Origin: Dipteronia dyeriana
Taxonomy: Eukaryota; Streptophyta; Magnoliopsida; Sapindales; Sapindaceae
Assembly: GCA_032871835.1 (NCBI GenBank)
Contig: CM065297.1
Location: 70,915,253 to 70,979,252, forward strand
DNA length: 64,000 bases
Reading direction: 5' to 3'
Shown here: one piece after another, positions 10,998 to 23,033 of the stretch
How positions within the stretch are numbered: position 1 is the first letter of the stretch
How the letters are laid out: every line of letters starts with the position of its first letter
Notes under the pieces: generated by a model
Database searches by the model: none
Told to the model about the DNA's origin: nothing
The model's input: the letters and a program-made list of their open reading frames with translations, nothing else
Program-made: the position numbers and the translations under genes

Positions 10998-11854
10998 TGC
11001 TGACGTCGATTTCTGGATGTATGGAAAAAGTCAACAAGAATTGGATTTTAGCTATGATTTCAAAGAGAGAGAGAGAGAAGGAGAAAGTAATAATCTGACA
11101 AAAGTTTTACGTGGTAAAACTCCAATTTCCTTAAGAAACGTCCACGGGTGACTGAAAAATCAACCAAGCCAAAATCCACTATTTAAAAGATTTACAACTC
11201 TCGATCTCACTTTTTTTCTCTGTATTTTTCTATATTCTGTCTCTATTTTGTGACGAGATTATAGGTCTATTTATATGTTCATAGAACCCTAATCCTCTTT
11301 GTACAAGTAATAAAATATCTTTCTATTTAACTATGATTGGTTACTTGTTTGAAGTAGTCTGTCTTTTTTCTATTTTGGAGACTTGTATTGAGATCGAATG
11401 GGACTCTAGGGATGTAGTCCAGTTAGAACCCTTTCTGTTTGGTATTCTATTCTTCTTGGAATTCCTCTTTGATATGGATATCTTGGCGTATTTTAATGAC
11501 TCGACTCGTGAGCTACACATTGGGCTTTTTATTCGGTTTTCTTCATGTTTGTCCCGAGTAGAACACGATATTAGCAGGTCCCGAATGACGTCATCTGATC
11601 CCGAGTAGAAAATGTCATCAACTAGCCCCGAGCATCTTTAACTGACCCCTAGTAGTATTTGACGCCAATTGACCCCGAGTAGTATTTGACGCCAATTGAC
11701 CCCGAGTAGGTTTTGTTCAAAACTTGTTTACTCGGGCTTCTCTTCTTTGGTGATGTCTTGTGGGATATTTTCTTAATGCATATTCGGATGTCCACCTGGC
11801 AATTTTATCCTCCTTGTCAATGACGTGTACGTCTGATAAATTTTATATATGACA
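10998..11854 (-). repeat. GYP-E 5' LTR
   Basis: Runs TGCTGACG...TATATGACA on the plus strand, 857 bp, with the PBS abutting at 10997. A TATA box (CATATAAATAGACC on the minus strand) lies near 11262-11276. The motif GTTTTACGTGGTAAAAC with the matching GTCCACGGG downstream (11104-11148) is shared with other LTR families here. A 29 bp unit containing TTGACGCCAATTGACCCC is repeated twice near 11655-11710. Confidence 0.82.
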
Positions 11855-12163
11855 ACCGTAATGTTGCAAATGGGTGGATTTACAATGAACACTTTTTAAC
11901 TGCGACATTGGTAGGTCACTGTTGTAAGCCCTAGAGTCGCACAGCGGAATGAATATTAGAACTTTAAAAAAAATTGACTCTATGAACTTTGTACGATATA
12001 TAAAATAAACAAAAGGTTGGATTCGAAATCATACCTAAAGGCTAACTCCTTCGTTCTTTAATTATAGAATTTGCTTTCCGATTTGTACCGTTGGATCTTC
12101 CTCGCTATATCCCAAGTACAAGCAATTGTGTGTCGGCACGTCACGGGCATTAAGTAATCATGG

Positions 12164-12667
12164 TCACAGTTCGGTTCTGTTTCGGTTTCGATTCCTGTTT
12201 CGGACCGCCTGTTCTGGTTCCGGTTCCGGTTCCGGTTTCGGTTCCGGTTCAGAACAGAGCTAGAACTTGAACCGAAATCGTGGACAGCTAGTTCTGATTC
12301 CATCGATTTCTGTTTCGGTTTCGATTCCGTCGGTTTTAACGGTTCGTCCGGTTCGGTTCACTTTTTTTTGACAAGTTTGTTCCAGAAAAATAAAAAATAA
12401 ATAAAAAATAAATAAAAAATAAATAAATAATATATATTTTTTCTGGAACCGGCGATTACAGTCTGGAACCGAACAGCCGGTTCAAACAGCGGGTTCCAAG
12501 ACGGGTTTTTTCGAAGGAGAACCGAAAGTGAACCTTCAGCCCTACGGTTACAATACGGTTCCGGAACCGATTCCACGGTTACGGTTACGGTTACGGTTAC
12601 GGTTACGGTTTTGGTTCCGGTTTTTTTCACACGGTTAGGTTCGGTTCCACGGTTCGAACCGAACCGT
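12164..12667. mobile_element. Non-autonomous hAT-like transposon (about 504 bp)
   Basis: The ends are near-perfect inverted repeats: ACAGTTCGGTTC on the left, and ACGGTTCGGTTC when the right end is read in reverse. Eight-base flanks AATCATGG (12156-12163) and AGTCATGT (12668-12675) match at six positions, as expected for an old hAT insertion. The body is full of CGGTTC/CGGTTT runs, and an inner inverted repeat GTTCCAGAAAAA / TTTTTTCTGGAAC surrounds an AAATAAAT-rich core. Its length accounts exactly for the size difference between the two LTR-C copies. No coding sequence. Confidence 0.62.
12573..12612. repeat. Simple repeat (GGTTAC)n
   Basis: About six head-to-tail copies of GGTTAC within the hAT-like element. 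It differs from the plant telomere repeat TTTAGGG and is best read as an expansion of the element's CGGTTC-type subterminal motif. Confidence 0.85.
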
Positions 12668-14311
12668 AGTCATGTCTAGCTTCAGGAGGTTGTATGGAGG
12701 TTGTAGAAACAACATAAAACAACTCTTGCTTTGTATATATGGAATTCGGCCACACTTGAATAATAATGAAAAAATAAAAACCTTTTTTTATATTCCCTTT
12801 TCTTGTTGGCCGCACCTAATTCTTGTTTATTTGTTTTTCTTTGTTGTGTTTCAACGTGTCATAATAATGCTTCTCCTTGTTTTTTTTTTAATAATATATC
12901 TTTATATATTTTAATAAACAAGTTACTAATCATTTTTCAATTATATCTCTATATATTTAAAATAAGTTAATTAGCATTTCACTGTCCTTGTTAGTATAGG
13001 ATTCTAAATCCCACATAACCCATTCACTAAGACTTGAACACTTTACCTAGTTAGGAAAAAATCTTATTATTTTATCCTTTGTCTCAACCATGGTTCGAAC
13101 CTTTAACCACCAATTAATAATTAATTAATAATTCCCATTTATTAATTAAATAATATAATTATTTAATTAATTTAATTATTAATATATTAATTAAGTAATC
13201 TCATCATTTAATTAACCTCCGGAATAAATATGTGTCACTTTCGTAACACAATTAATTGGACAATTCAATTAATTAACTGTGACCCTTGTTACCTTTAATC
13301 ATTCAGGCAAGTAAAGGGACCTAATGGACCCACACTCTAGAGCTCCAATAATCCTTAGAAAAACTAATTAAACTCTTTAATTAATATTTCATGATTATTG
13401 ACCTCAGAAATACTCCACAAAAAATCTGAGGCTATACTCTCATAACTGTAGATGTTTTTACACAAACTAAAATTTAGTGTCCATTGATATAGCTATTACA
13501 TATGGTATGATCCTCTACAAGTAGTTCATAATTAGAGTTGGGTCATGAAGTCCGTTACGCCCCTCTAATTATATCTTTTTTCATTAACTTTCATTGATTC
13601 TCTAATGAACAATTATATCCTTCATTCATTTACATAAGAAAGAGATCGCTCTTAATTGTTCAGGCCCCGAATCAACCCTTAAGGGAACAACTTCTCTCTA
13701 CTTCTCGCAAGGAGTAGATTCCATTACTATGTACGGACCTTCCCAACCACAAGCCAAACCGCGATTCCAAGAAACAAAGATATTGATCGGGAATACTGCT
13801 CTGATCTCACCCCGTGGTAAATCAAAAACCATGATCTCACTTCAAGGAGTCAAAAAGACACTCAGGATTAAGATCACTTATATACAGCCATCTTTTATCG
13901 ATATATAAGAATCTCCCTATGTAACAGATATTAATGAAAGATTCATATAGATCGTGCCCTAGTCCTACATGATCACATCATATAAGGTGCCTCCATTCTC
14001 ATATCACCATATAAGTAGTCTAGAATAAGACCACCGTACATTACGGAATGGACCGCAGTTGTAGATTAACCACATATAAAGTATCCAACTTAATTTGCTT
14101 TCTATGGACTCATTAGATTACACGTCTCAAACTAAATTCCTCTGTATATGACACTTATATACTTAGTTTGAGATTAAATCTAGCAATCTTGGATGTTTAA
14201 CACATATGATATAAAAGTATGAGACATATTAATAGAATGAAAAGACTACTTCTTTTACTTATAATTTATCAATATTTATATATTACAAGCTTTAGGGCAA
14301 AAACTCCAACA

Positions 14312-14377
14312 ACAGTTGGTGAGGTACCACCTGGTACCGGAAGACTTACTGTAAGAATAAGGAAAAATTAGCAGGAA
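14312..14377. other. Short spacer between LTR-C and LTR-F
   Basis: 66 bp that match neither repeat. It contains the palindrome GGTACCACCTGGTACC. No gene seen. Confidence 0.5.
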
Positions 14378-15282
14378 TGATAAAGAATAGGGTGCGATAC
14401 CAAAAAAATTCTTAAATACTCTATTCATCATTAAATAATATGAATTGATAAATTATAGAGTAATACAATAGGGATTAGAGGGGGGTTTTCTTGACACAAT
14501 AGGCGATAGAGAATTCTTGCTAGTCGATAAGTGGAACTTGGTTTGTTAGACGAAGTTGTCTGTCATTTTTCTTTCAAAAAGTGGCTTCTTCTCTTGGGAG
14601 AGTCTTGTCATATTTATAGGTTCCAATTCTTGATGTCCAATCATGATAATTCGGTCAATCAATTAGCAATCATCGGAACACTGATTTGGCATTGATGGGG
14701 GCCGTATTTTTGTGCGAGGGGATTATCCATTGATTTAAGTAGACAACTTCCATTTTGGTAGGTTCCGATAATGGCACTCGTGAATTGTGGGAGAGGTCAA
14801 CTTTCTCTTCTTTTGGTTAAAAGGAATTGTAGGCTTCATTCATGGTCTTGTTATAGGTTGACCCCTTTGGTGTACTGGCTCTTTCTCCGGGGTAGTCTTT
14901 CTCTTGACGTGTTTGGACTTTCCTGCTATTGTTTTCCATGCTTAATTGGTGAGAGGTGCTTGTTGGCCCTGTCTATAATACGTATCGCGGTACAGGGTTA
15001 TCAAGAAACACGGACCGGGGTACTGGGCCCATTTCATATCTAGGAACTTGTGTATTGTGATATCGGGGCTCTCTGAACCATGGTATCAGCGTCTCTCGAT
15101 AACAGGGAATCGGGTTGATCCTGGTCCCAGTACTAGTTTATACATGGTTATAGTGGGTGCACCAATCCTGGTTCTATCGGGGGTCGGCCTGATGCTCTCT
15201 TTGTAGCGTCCTTATACTCCAAGCAGTTTTGATAGGGAGGGTAAATTCTTCTTTGGACCCTTACCTTTTTAGGCGGTTAACA
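14378..15282 (-). repeat. LTR-F, copy 1 (possible 3' LTR of GYP-A)
   Basis: Limits TGATAAAGAATAGGG...GGCGGTTAACA are defined by comparison with copy 2 (35622-46860), since homology stops at both points. 905 bp. A TATA box CCTATAAATATGAC lies on the minus strand near 14612-14626, so transcription would run leftwards, the direction of GYP-A. No matching target duplication is seen (AGGAA against GAAGT), and neither a clear PBS nor a clear polypurine tract abuts it. The link to GYP-A therefore rests on position and orientation. Confidence 0.65.
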
Positions 15283-15682
15283 GAAGTCCTACTAACTTGA
15301 ACACCGGTACCTAGTTAGGGGAGTCAGTCTACTTGTAGCACTTGAAGGATTTTTTTCATCATACCCCGCTGGGAGCTACCACTTGGAAAGATGACCGCTT
15401 CCAGCACGCTTGGTTTTTCCTAATTAATGCACCAAAATGAATCTTCCACATGTCAAGTAATGCCATATTCGTTGTTTTTAAACGAGAGGATTTTTCGATG
15501 CATATTTTTCAAAACTACCATTCTCGCATCATAACCTTTCTTTCTTCATCACGGTAACTGTCTCCTCTTTTTTGTAAATACCTTACCCATTCTCACATCG
15601 TTCACACTGTTTCCTTTCAAAAAAATCCTTTCACCCAAAAAATCCTAGCTTCATTTCCTTCTCTTTTTTTACAACCTTGACA
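15283..15682 (+). other. Leader region of the GYP-A antisense ORF
   Basis: No gene. Pyrimidine-rich on the plus strand from about 15480 (many TTTC/CCTTT runs) up to the ATG at 15683, as is common for plant 5' leaders. No convincing TATA box. Confidence 0.4.
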
Positions 15683-18600
15683 ATGTCGTCTGACAATATT
15701 GAAAGAATTTTTGAATACGGCAATGGTGGTGATTCCATGGATAGTTCTGATCTGACCCATAGACAGAAAAGGGATCGAGATGGTGATGGTGGCATCGAGA
15801 GCTCCTCACTGACCCATCATCACTGTTCTAATAGGAACACTGCCATCAAGGTTTCAGTAATAATCCTGCTTCGGTCAATGTTCTTGACGAAAATTTGGTC
15901 GTCGTGGTTGATGAGATAGGAGGAGGCATACCTTCTACCTGAGACATCACGACCGTAACTGGTGGGTTTCTCATTCTTTTCGGTGATTTTTAGTGCCTCC
16001 CTGATTCTAACTGCACTGCTGATACCATCGAGCGCATGATGAGGGACTACAAGATCCCTTCAGACATCTCTCTCACGATTTCATACCAAAGGTATGACAT
16101 GTACTCCCCTCCTCAAGACCAGCTTCCAATCCATATAGCTGCCTTCGAGTGTGGGGTTTGGTTACCGCTTCATCCCACTCTTCGTAGGGCGTTCCATGCC
16201 CTACAACTTGCTCTGTTTCATTTGACACCAGGGTTCTGAAGGAACCTATTAGGATTCTTAGTGCTCTGGATGAGAGCAATATGAGATTAACAATGCTACC
16301 AGAGAATCAGGCCTCGATTAGCTTCGATACAGATTTCAATATCGGCCATAGCTTTTGGTCCCAAAGGCCAGTTCTACATGAGGCCCAATAATCCTCTAAA
16401 ATTCAATGTTCCTAGAGCCAGAAAGAAGGATGGATCATGGCTTAGTCAATGGATCATCGCCAGAGTCAATTGTGGTAGCTCGCTCCATATTGGGGGATCA
16501 GAATTCCGTGTTCCCACTCAATTCAATTGGAGGACCGAGTGGGAAAGAGTGAATATCTCCACTGAGGAAGAGGGTGTTTTAAAGAACATCATTGCCCGGT
16601 TCTACCTGAACCTCAAATTTCCCACTTCTGACCCCTTTGAGTAAGATAAAGTAGATCGCTACCTTCGGATATCCCATGGTTACCTAGGTATGTAGCGTTT
16701 TCTTCTATTCCCTTCTTCATTTGTTATTGTCGATATTCTTCTTTGGTCGATTCTAACTCTTCTTGAATAGTTTCTGCAATATCTCTTCCTTCTCGGGAAT
16801 TGCTTCCCTACCTCGACGGTCTACATCAATCATCTTCTCCATAAGGAGCCATATACCAAAAGGCTTCTCCTTCTAACCCACTTCCTCACCCCAATTCTAT
16901 TGCAGGGGCCAGCATCTAATCTGAACCGATCTAACTTGCAATAAATCCAAACCATGTTCTATCGAGGCCGTATCTCCGTCCTCTAGCTATTTCTTCAGCC
17001 GATCCCTCAGCTCGCTCCAACTTGGCTGAGATGGCGACCAAGCTTTCAAGGGTCAACGGTTCTACAAGTCAAGCTAAAAAACAAGCAACCCTTGTCCCTA
17101 TTGTTGAGTCCTCCTAACCAGCTACCTCTCTTCCTTGTGCTAAACACTCAAACAGCGTGAACAGGGAAAGAACTGGTTCTACTACAACTCCCTCGATCGA
17201 TCTCCCTGTTCGATCTAGTTCCTAGCCAAGGGGTACCAGTCTGGATGAGGTCCTATCTCGATTTAAGGTAGCATTTCACCTACATGTGATGTCCTCAATG
17301 TCTCTCGATATCGTTGTCACCAAGGGGTCTATACTCTTGGCTGAGGAACGGTCTTCGGTCTTCTCTCTTAACTAGTCAGATTGTAGGAAAGTACTCACTT
17401 TATTTATTTATTTATTTGGCTTTTAATTCTACATTTGCAATGAGTTAACATGTAACAACTCTCTAATAGCAGGTCAATGTTGCCAAAGCAAAGCTAGAAG
17501 TTGCCAAAAGGGACTTGACCAGAGCAGAAGGAAGCGTACCCTTCTTGAACCATGTTGTGGCTGAAGTTGAAGAGACTGCAACAAAGGCACAAGTAGGCAT
17601 GGTGCTGGAACCTCATTCATTGGTAACGCAATGGAAGTAGGTTTTAAAATTTTTTAACACAGATCATAATAGATCTGGAACAAGTGAACTTGGGATTGTA
17701 TTTTTTTTTTTTTGAACTAATACATATAAAATTATTATAATAATAAAGTATACATATTTACAGAAAATTGTAATCAATTTAATCAGAAGAAGAAAATCTT
17801 ACCAATGTTTGGAGGCTCCTTCACTTTTAAATATGTTCCTGTCTGAACCACTAAATATTCCTCGATATATCCCGGGATTGGTAACTGCGTATGGGCGCAT
17901 CACAGTCTCAGGAACTAGAATGGATAATGTAGAGAAAAGAGTTCAAGAAACTCTTTCTTTGATATCAGTGCACAACACTAACACACAAAATCTTTTCTCT
18001 CTTTTTGGTGTTATTTCACGCGCACACACTTGCACCAAAAATAAATCACGCACTTGTTTGACTTCACCATGGCAATGCTTTATGCTTCACACACACCCTT
18101 GCCTTTTCGATTTTTATTTTTATTTTAATGATACGTGTCTATTAGGTCTCTTGCCTTTTTAACAAAAATATTTATATATATTTCAGATATATATTTCCTC
18201 TTTTAGAAACCTCATGATATTTTTTTTATTTAAAACATTTTTTTTAATCATCTAATTTGAATTTAGCTATTTAAATTCAAAAAATTAAATATTTAATTTT
18301 CAAAAAAAAAAATATCAATAAACACCCTCAATTTAGTGATTAATAACATAACTAAATAATCTTATTATTTAATTTATTTAATCACCATTATTCATTAATC
18401 AAATAATCTCATTATTCAATTAATTTTCGAATAAATACGTGTCATTTTCGTAACACAATTAATTGGACATTCTAATTAAATAACTATGACCCTTGTTACC
18501 TAAATCGATCGAGCTAACAAGAGGACCTAATGGACCCACAACATTTTGAGCTCTAATAATCCTCAGAAACATTAATTAAACTCTTTAATTAATATTTCTT

Positions 18601-20165
18601 GACTATTGACTCGGGTATTATTTCACTAAAAACTTGAAGTTGCACTATCTCAACTGCAGACACATTTACATAGACCGATACGACTCGGTGTTCACCGATA
18701 TAGCTATTACACATTGTGTGATCCTCCACAGTAGTTCATAATTAGAGTTGGGTCATAATGTCTGTTATACCCCTCTAATTACATATATCCTTTAAGTACC
18801 ATTGATCCCCTAATGGAAAATAAATCCTATTTCCTCACGGAATTTGGAGAGTGCTCATATTATCCAAGTCCCGAATCAACCGTAAAGGGATCTACCAACT
18901 ATTTCTCATAAGGAGTGGATTTCACTTTTGTGTACAAACCTTCCCAGCCACAAGCTAAGCCGCAATCCCAACAAACTGAGTATATTGATCTTGAACTACA
19001 TCATCAAATACCACGATCTAACCTGAAGGAGTAAATAAGACACTCATGATTAAAATCACCCACATATAGCCATAATTAGTTAATATATATGAATCTCATT
19101 GGTAAACAGATATTGGTGATAGATTCATATAGATCATGGTCCAGTCCTATATGATCACATCATACGAGGTGCCTCCATTCCCATATCACATATGAATGAT
19201 TTAGGATAGAATCACCGTACATTATGAAATGGACCGCAGATATAAATTAACCACAAAAAAAGTGCCCAACTTTATTTGTTGTCTATGGACTTTTTAGATT
19301 GCACGTCTCTTATTGTATCCATCTGTATATGACATTGATATAGACAGTTCGAGACTATATCCAAAAATCTAGGATGCTTATATGCACAAGTTATAAAATA
19401 AACAACACAACAAGAATGAATTGAACTTTTCTTTTTTATTTATTTCATTAACCCATTTACAAATTACATCTTTAGAACATAAACCCCAACACATGGAGTG
19501 ATTGAAACATGTCTATGATATAAAACAGTTGAGGTCTGTAGGTCGTGCCACTAAAAAGAATGCTTTGCAGAGGGAGAAGAGACAATTGCAGAAAGAAAAC
19601 CAGGCCTTGAGCTGTATGGTGGCATCTTTGGAAGCTAAGGTGGATGCCTCTTTTGGAAAGAGGTACTTTTTTGTTGCTTACCAGGTTGCTCAAGCTCTTC
19701 CTCCTCTCTTTGACTTAGGCCCGATCAGCGGTTGGGATCGAGACGAGATCATGACCAAGATTTCCTAACTTTCAGACACCGTTTCGGCCAAAACGGAGCC
19801 CTCCCAGGCTACCAGCGTCCATGTTGATGATGATGACACGGTGTCTATCTTCTTCTTTATGCATAATCAAACCAGAAGGGAGCCTAGCCCACTGGTCCTA
19901 ATTACTCTAGAAGAAATGGTTGAAAGAGTGCTCCCTAACCTCCCTACCCTCTCAAGACGATCCGGTGAAGGAAATACAGGTTCAGACTGAACCGGGGACG
20001 TTAAGGATTGAGGATCCACCAACTGATTATGTGGTAGCTGGGATCAAGGAAGTTGAAGCTGATGTTGCTGAGGATGCCAACCAGAAGGGTAGATTAGAGG
20101 TCGGAGGAGATATAGCCACTGATCCCTCACCTTTAAGTATTTTTTTCCTTTTTTTTACCATGTAG
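15683..20165 (+). pseudogene. Antisense ORF of Tat-type Gypsy (putative gypsy-type transposon domain), broken by a solo LTR
   Basis: Runs opposite to GYP-A pol, between LTR-F and the tandem repeats, where Grande/Retand-like Tat elements carry an antisense ORF. Starts MSSDNIERIFEYGNGGD at 15683. After a frame change comes MRDYKIPSDISLTI, then FECGVWLPLHPTLRRAFHAL (16030-16240), the pattern of the plant putative gypsy-type transposon family (Pfam PF04195, from memory). 16378-16644 is an open stretch (RARKKDGSWLSQWIIARVN). A likely intron ends at AG 17471. Then comes VNVAKAKLEVAKRDLTRAE, followed by a coiled-coil-like stretch (REKRQLQKENQALSCMVASL) at 19560-19640. The solo LTR-C at 17603 splits it within one frame. 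Several stops. Function unknown. Confidence 0.62.
17603..19491 (-). repeat. Solo LTR-C, copy 2, in the antisense ORF
   Basis: 1,889 bp, TGCTGGAACCTC...ACCCCAACA, flanked by a perfect 5 bp target duplication CATGG (17598-17602 and 19492-19496). The reading frame of the antisense ORF is the same on both sides once one CATGG copy is discounted, an independent check of the insertion point. An 11-12 base poly-T run sits near 17700. No internal retroelement sequence, hence solo. Confidence 0.88.
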
Positions 20166-20499
20166 CCCAGAACAGGGTTTGGGGCCCCTTGATTTGTTGA
20201 CATTTATTCTCTTTTTTTTCATATATTATCTCTTTTGCACATGTCAGATTCCTAATAGGTTTTGGTTTTGGTACCTTGATGATATCATGTACCATGTTAG
20301 GATCACTTATTGTATAAATTATAGTAGGCACACAGTCTTCGCCTCATTATGGACTAGTATAGAAGTTAGTCCTCTAAGTGCATCCAACTCAAGGCATTTA
20401 GTAATCCCCATAACTTATTGTGGAACCGTGATCAAATGGCTCTGGTTTGGTGCCGGACTTTTCCTTAGAGGATTCAAGTATCAAGCCTTTCTTTGAAAT

Positions 20500-20940
20500 G
20501 ATCATCAGTGCCAGGTATTCAGACACCAGGAGTCTCGGTCCTTGGTCGAATAAATCCTGTTAGGAAAATAAGGCCATTCTAGCACCAAGTCTTCATACAT
20601 AGAAGAATCAGGGTACTGGGTATTCATGCTTTAAGAATCCCGATCCTTAGGCAAATAGGTCATGGTAGGCAACTAAGGTCGTTTTCGCATAAGGTCCTTC
20701 TATATAGACTAATCAAGGTACCATGCATTCCTGATCTTGGAATCCCGGTCCTAAGGTGAAAAGGTCCTGGTAGGAAACTAAGGCCACTTTCTAACCAAGT
20801 TCTCCTCTGGTCTTGAGGATGCAGCGGGCAAACAAGGCCATAAAACCAGATCCTTGGTCTGGTGGGTAACTAAGGCCACTTGTGCATCAGACCCTTCTTG
20901 AAGAGATTAGGTCCTGTCCAGGGCATCAGGAGTGCCATAT
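20500..20940. repeat. Degenerate tandem array, units of about 110-130 bp
   Basis: Four to five units share a core like GGTAGGAAACTAAGGCCACTT, preceded by GGTCCTGG or GGTCATGG and followed by CATAAGGTCCTTC-type sequence. It lies between the antisense ORF and integrase of GYP-A, the 3' non-coding region, where Tat/Ogre-type elements often carry tandem repeats. 20166-20499, just before it, is the non-coding tail of the antisense ORF with a long T run near 20215. Confidence 0.7.
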
Positions 20941-21009
20941 GGTTATCTTTGTCTTAAGTCAATCATAGCCGAAAAAATAGGAGAAAAAAAACTTAATTAT
21001 TAATCATGT

Positions 21010-21105
21010 TTAGGTGATACAGAAGCTCAAGGCGATACAAACTCAATATGATATAACTCAAGTTGATATAAACTCAAGGTGATAAAAACTCAACACGATA
21101 CCGGT
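21010..21105. repeat. Minisatellite, ~18-22 bp unit
   Basis: About five copies of a unit like AACTCAAGGTGATATA, just downstream (minus strand) of the GYP-A integrase end. Non-coding. Confidence 0.7.
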
Positions 21106-21119
21106 TGATGCTCAATTCT

Positions 21120-22010
21120 ACTTCTGTAAAATTTATTGGTAGAACCTTTCGAGGTTATCCGCGTTCCAGGTATGGTCAATAGGGTGACCTTTCATGTCCT
21201 CGAGCTTGTAAGCCCTATTGCAGACTACCATCTTTATCAGGTAGGGTCTTTCCCAAATCGAGGACAATACCCTATCAGACCTATTTCGAGTATTCTAGGT
21301 AAACTTTCTAAGGGCTAAGTCCCTTTTCTTAAAGCTTCAAACTTTTACCCACCTATTAATGTATCGAGCGATTCTGCTTTGATAAGTCATTACCCATTCT
21401 ACTACTCTGTCTTGCTTCTCTTCCACGAGGTCCAGGTTGGCTCATAGATTAGCCTTGATACTTCCTGGTTCAAAGTATTGGACTTTGAAAGAATTCATAT
21501 TATGTTCTATAGGTAGGACCGCCTTTACTCCAAAAGTTAGTAAGTTAGGGTTTTCTCTAGTAGTCTTCGCGGTTCGGTAAGCCCATAAAACGTCAGGGAG
21601 CTCTTCAGTCCATTTTCCCTTCTTCTATTGGAGCTTTTTCTTCAGGAGCTTCTTAATGGCTTTGTTAGTTGCTTCTACCGATCCAATTGTCTGAGGGTGC
21701 ACCTCTAAAGCAAAGTGGAGCTCGATGCCTAAAATCTCATAAAAGTCTCTGAATCGGGTATTGTCAAACTTCTTTCCTAGATCAGTTATTATAGTCATAG
21801 TAGTACCGAATCGGCAGATAACATTTTTCTTGATAAAGCTTATGGTTTTCTCCTAGGTTATCCAGGTGATGGACTTAGCTTCTACCCATCAGGACAAGTA
21901 GTCTATAGCCATTATTGCGTGCTAAGCTTGGTCGGGAGTGGTCCGATAAGATCTACTCCCTAAAGTGCTAATGGGTAAGGCAAACTAATGGAAAAGAGTC
22001 ATTTTGGGGA
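21120..22010 (-). pseudogene. GYP-A integrase
   Basis: Minus-strand reading gives DLIGPLPTK near 21950, then MAIDYLS.WVEAKSITW. Next are FIKKNVICRFGTTMTIITD and LGKKFDNTRFRDFYEILGI (second catalytic Asp), then HPQTIGSVEATNKAIKKLL with the catalytic Glu near 21660. The C-terminal part, EGPYLIKMV to AYKLEDMKGHPIDHTWNADN, is at 21130-21270 and ends the polyprotein. At least two stops break the core. The W-N-A-D-N-L ending is characteristic of Tat-type integrases. The region 22010-22540 continues upstream as a highly decayed zinc-binding/linker section. Confidence 0.8.
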
Positions 22011-22542
22011 TAGATGGCTAAGATTCACTACCTTCTGGCAGGATTCATAGGATCATGCATACTGCCTCGCATCCTGGTGTAAGGTAGACCAATATTAACC
22101 CATACAAAACACCTATTATGCCAAGGTTTCACCTCATACATGGTTCTCGTAGTCCTTTGAATGGACCTCTTTAAGCGCCTATCTCGTATCATCGGGATGC
22201 AAGCATCTCAATAATGGAAGAGATTTCTCCTACGATAGAGGTATCCATCAACCAGGCAGTATCGAGCAGTGTCCCTCTTTAGCTTGCGTGTATAATCTAG
22301 ATATTCTATGTGCAATTCATTCTAGAGGTAATCAATAAAATAATCCATCCAGTAAAGGAATCGATCTACCGGGCTTCCCTTTTCACCCTTAGTTATGCTA
22401 GACCAGGGAATCAGTTGGAGTAGTACCCCCTTTGGCAATGCTTGTCCCCCGGTCATGGCAATTTTGCTTGGACAACAACCCGGTGGCTCTACTCACTGGG
22501 AACCTGTTCCATTTTCACTCTTTTAAAACTTGCCATGGTTTC

Positions 22543-22900
22543 CTAGAACTTTCTGAGGTACGTCCCCATGTTCTCACCCTTGGCTTGGTACTGCCCAGTT
22601 ACTTGTTTGACCACCAGTAGCAAGTCACTTCTAATAAGGAGGAAATCTACACAAATTTCTTTGGCCACCTTCATTTCTATTAGCAAAGCTTCATACTCTG
22701 GTTCGTTGTTGGTGGTGCTAAATTTAATCCAGAAGCAATGGCACAATTCGAATTCATCAGGATAGGTTAAGACAATCCCTACTCCATTATCTGCATGGTT
22801 CGTTGCTCCATTTGTATAAAGTATCCAAATTTCATGATCGGTGAGCCATTCTAAGGATTATAAAAAGGATCTAAGTTTTAACTTGCGGTGGCTTCCGGAT
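22543..22900 (-). pseudogene. GYP-A second RNase H domain
   Basis: The frame 22746-22543 reads FSTTNNEPEYEALLIEMKVA, then FLLIRSDLLLVVKQVTGQYQ, with the Glu and Asp of an RNase H active site. The part with the first Asp, up to about 22900, is shifted and decayed. The neighbour downstream is the integrase, upstream the RT with its own RNase H, giving the Tat double-RNase-H layout. Confidence 0.75.
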
Positions 22901-23033
22901 TAGGTGTCATACTGAATTCTACCATGAAATAGGCCAGGGCTTGAGCTATGATAGTGGTTCTTACCATGTATTTGATATCATATTGGGTGAGGTCTAAAGT
23001 CCACAAGACCAATCTTCCCAATACATCAGGCCT

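Larger units (their letters stand above)
5805..11854 (-). mobile_element. GYP-E: decayed Ty3/Gypsy (Tat-type) retrotransposon, 3' part missing
   Basis: The minus-strand order is 5' LTR (10998-11854), primer-binding site (10978-10997), gag, protease, RT with RNase H, second RNase H, and integrase. It breaks off inside the integrase at 5805, where the Copia LTR is inserted; the rest should lie left of the window. The separate second RNase H and the gag-pol linker are typical of the Tat lineage. Stops and lost catalytic residues are present in every gene, so it is dead. The five bases right of the LTR (ACCGT, 11855-11859) are one side of its target duplication. Confidence 0.85.
11923..14311 (-). 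repeat. Solo LTR-C, copy 1, carrying a hAT-like insertion
   Basis: Plus-strand limits are TGTAAGCCCTAGAG...CTCCAACA. Flanking bases are ACTGT (11918-11922) and ACAGT (14312-14316), a 5 bp duplication with one mismatch, and no internal region follows, so it is a solo LTR. It aligns with copy 2 (17603-19491) over most of its length, including GGACCTAATGGACCCACA and GTTCATAATTAGAGTTGGGTC. It is 500 bp longer than copy 2, and the excess equals the insertion at 12164-12667. Confidence 0.75.

Noticed and set aside
12573..12612. GGTTAC repeats as an interstitial telomere
   Set aside because: The unit is not TTTAGGG or a known plant variant and grades into CGGTTC repeats of the hAT-like element.
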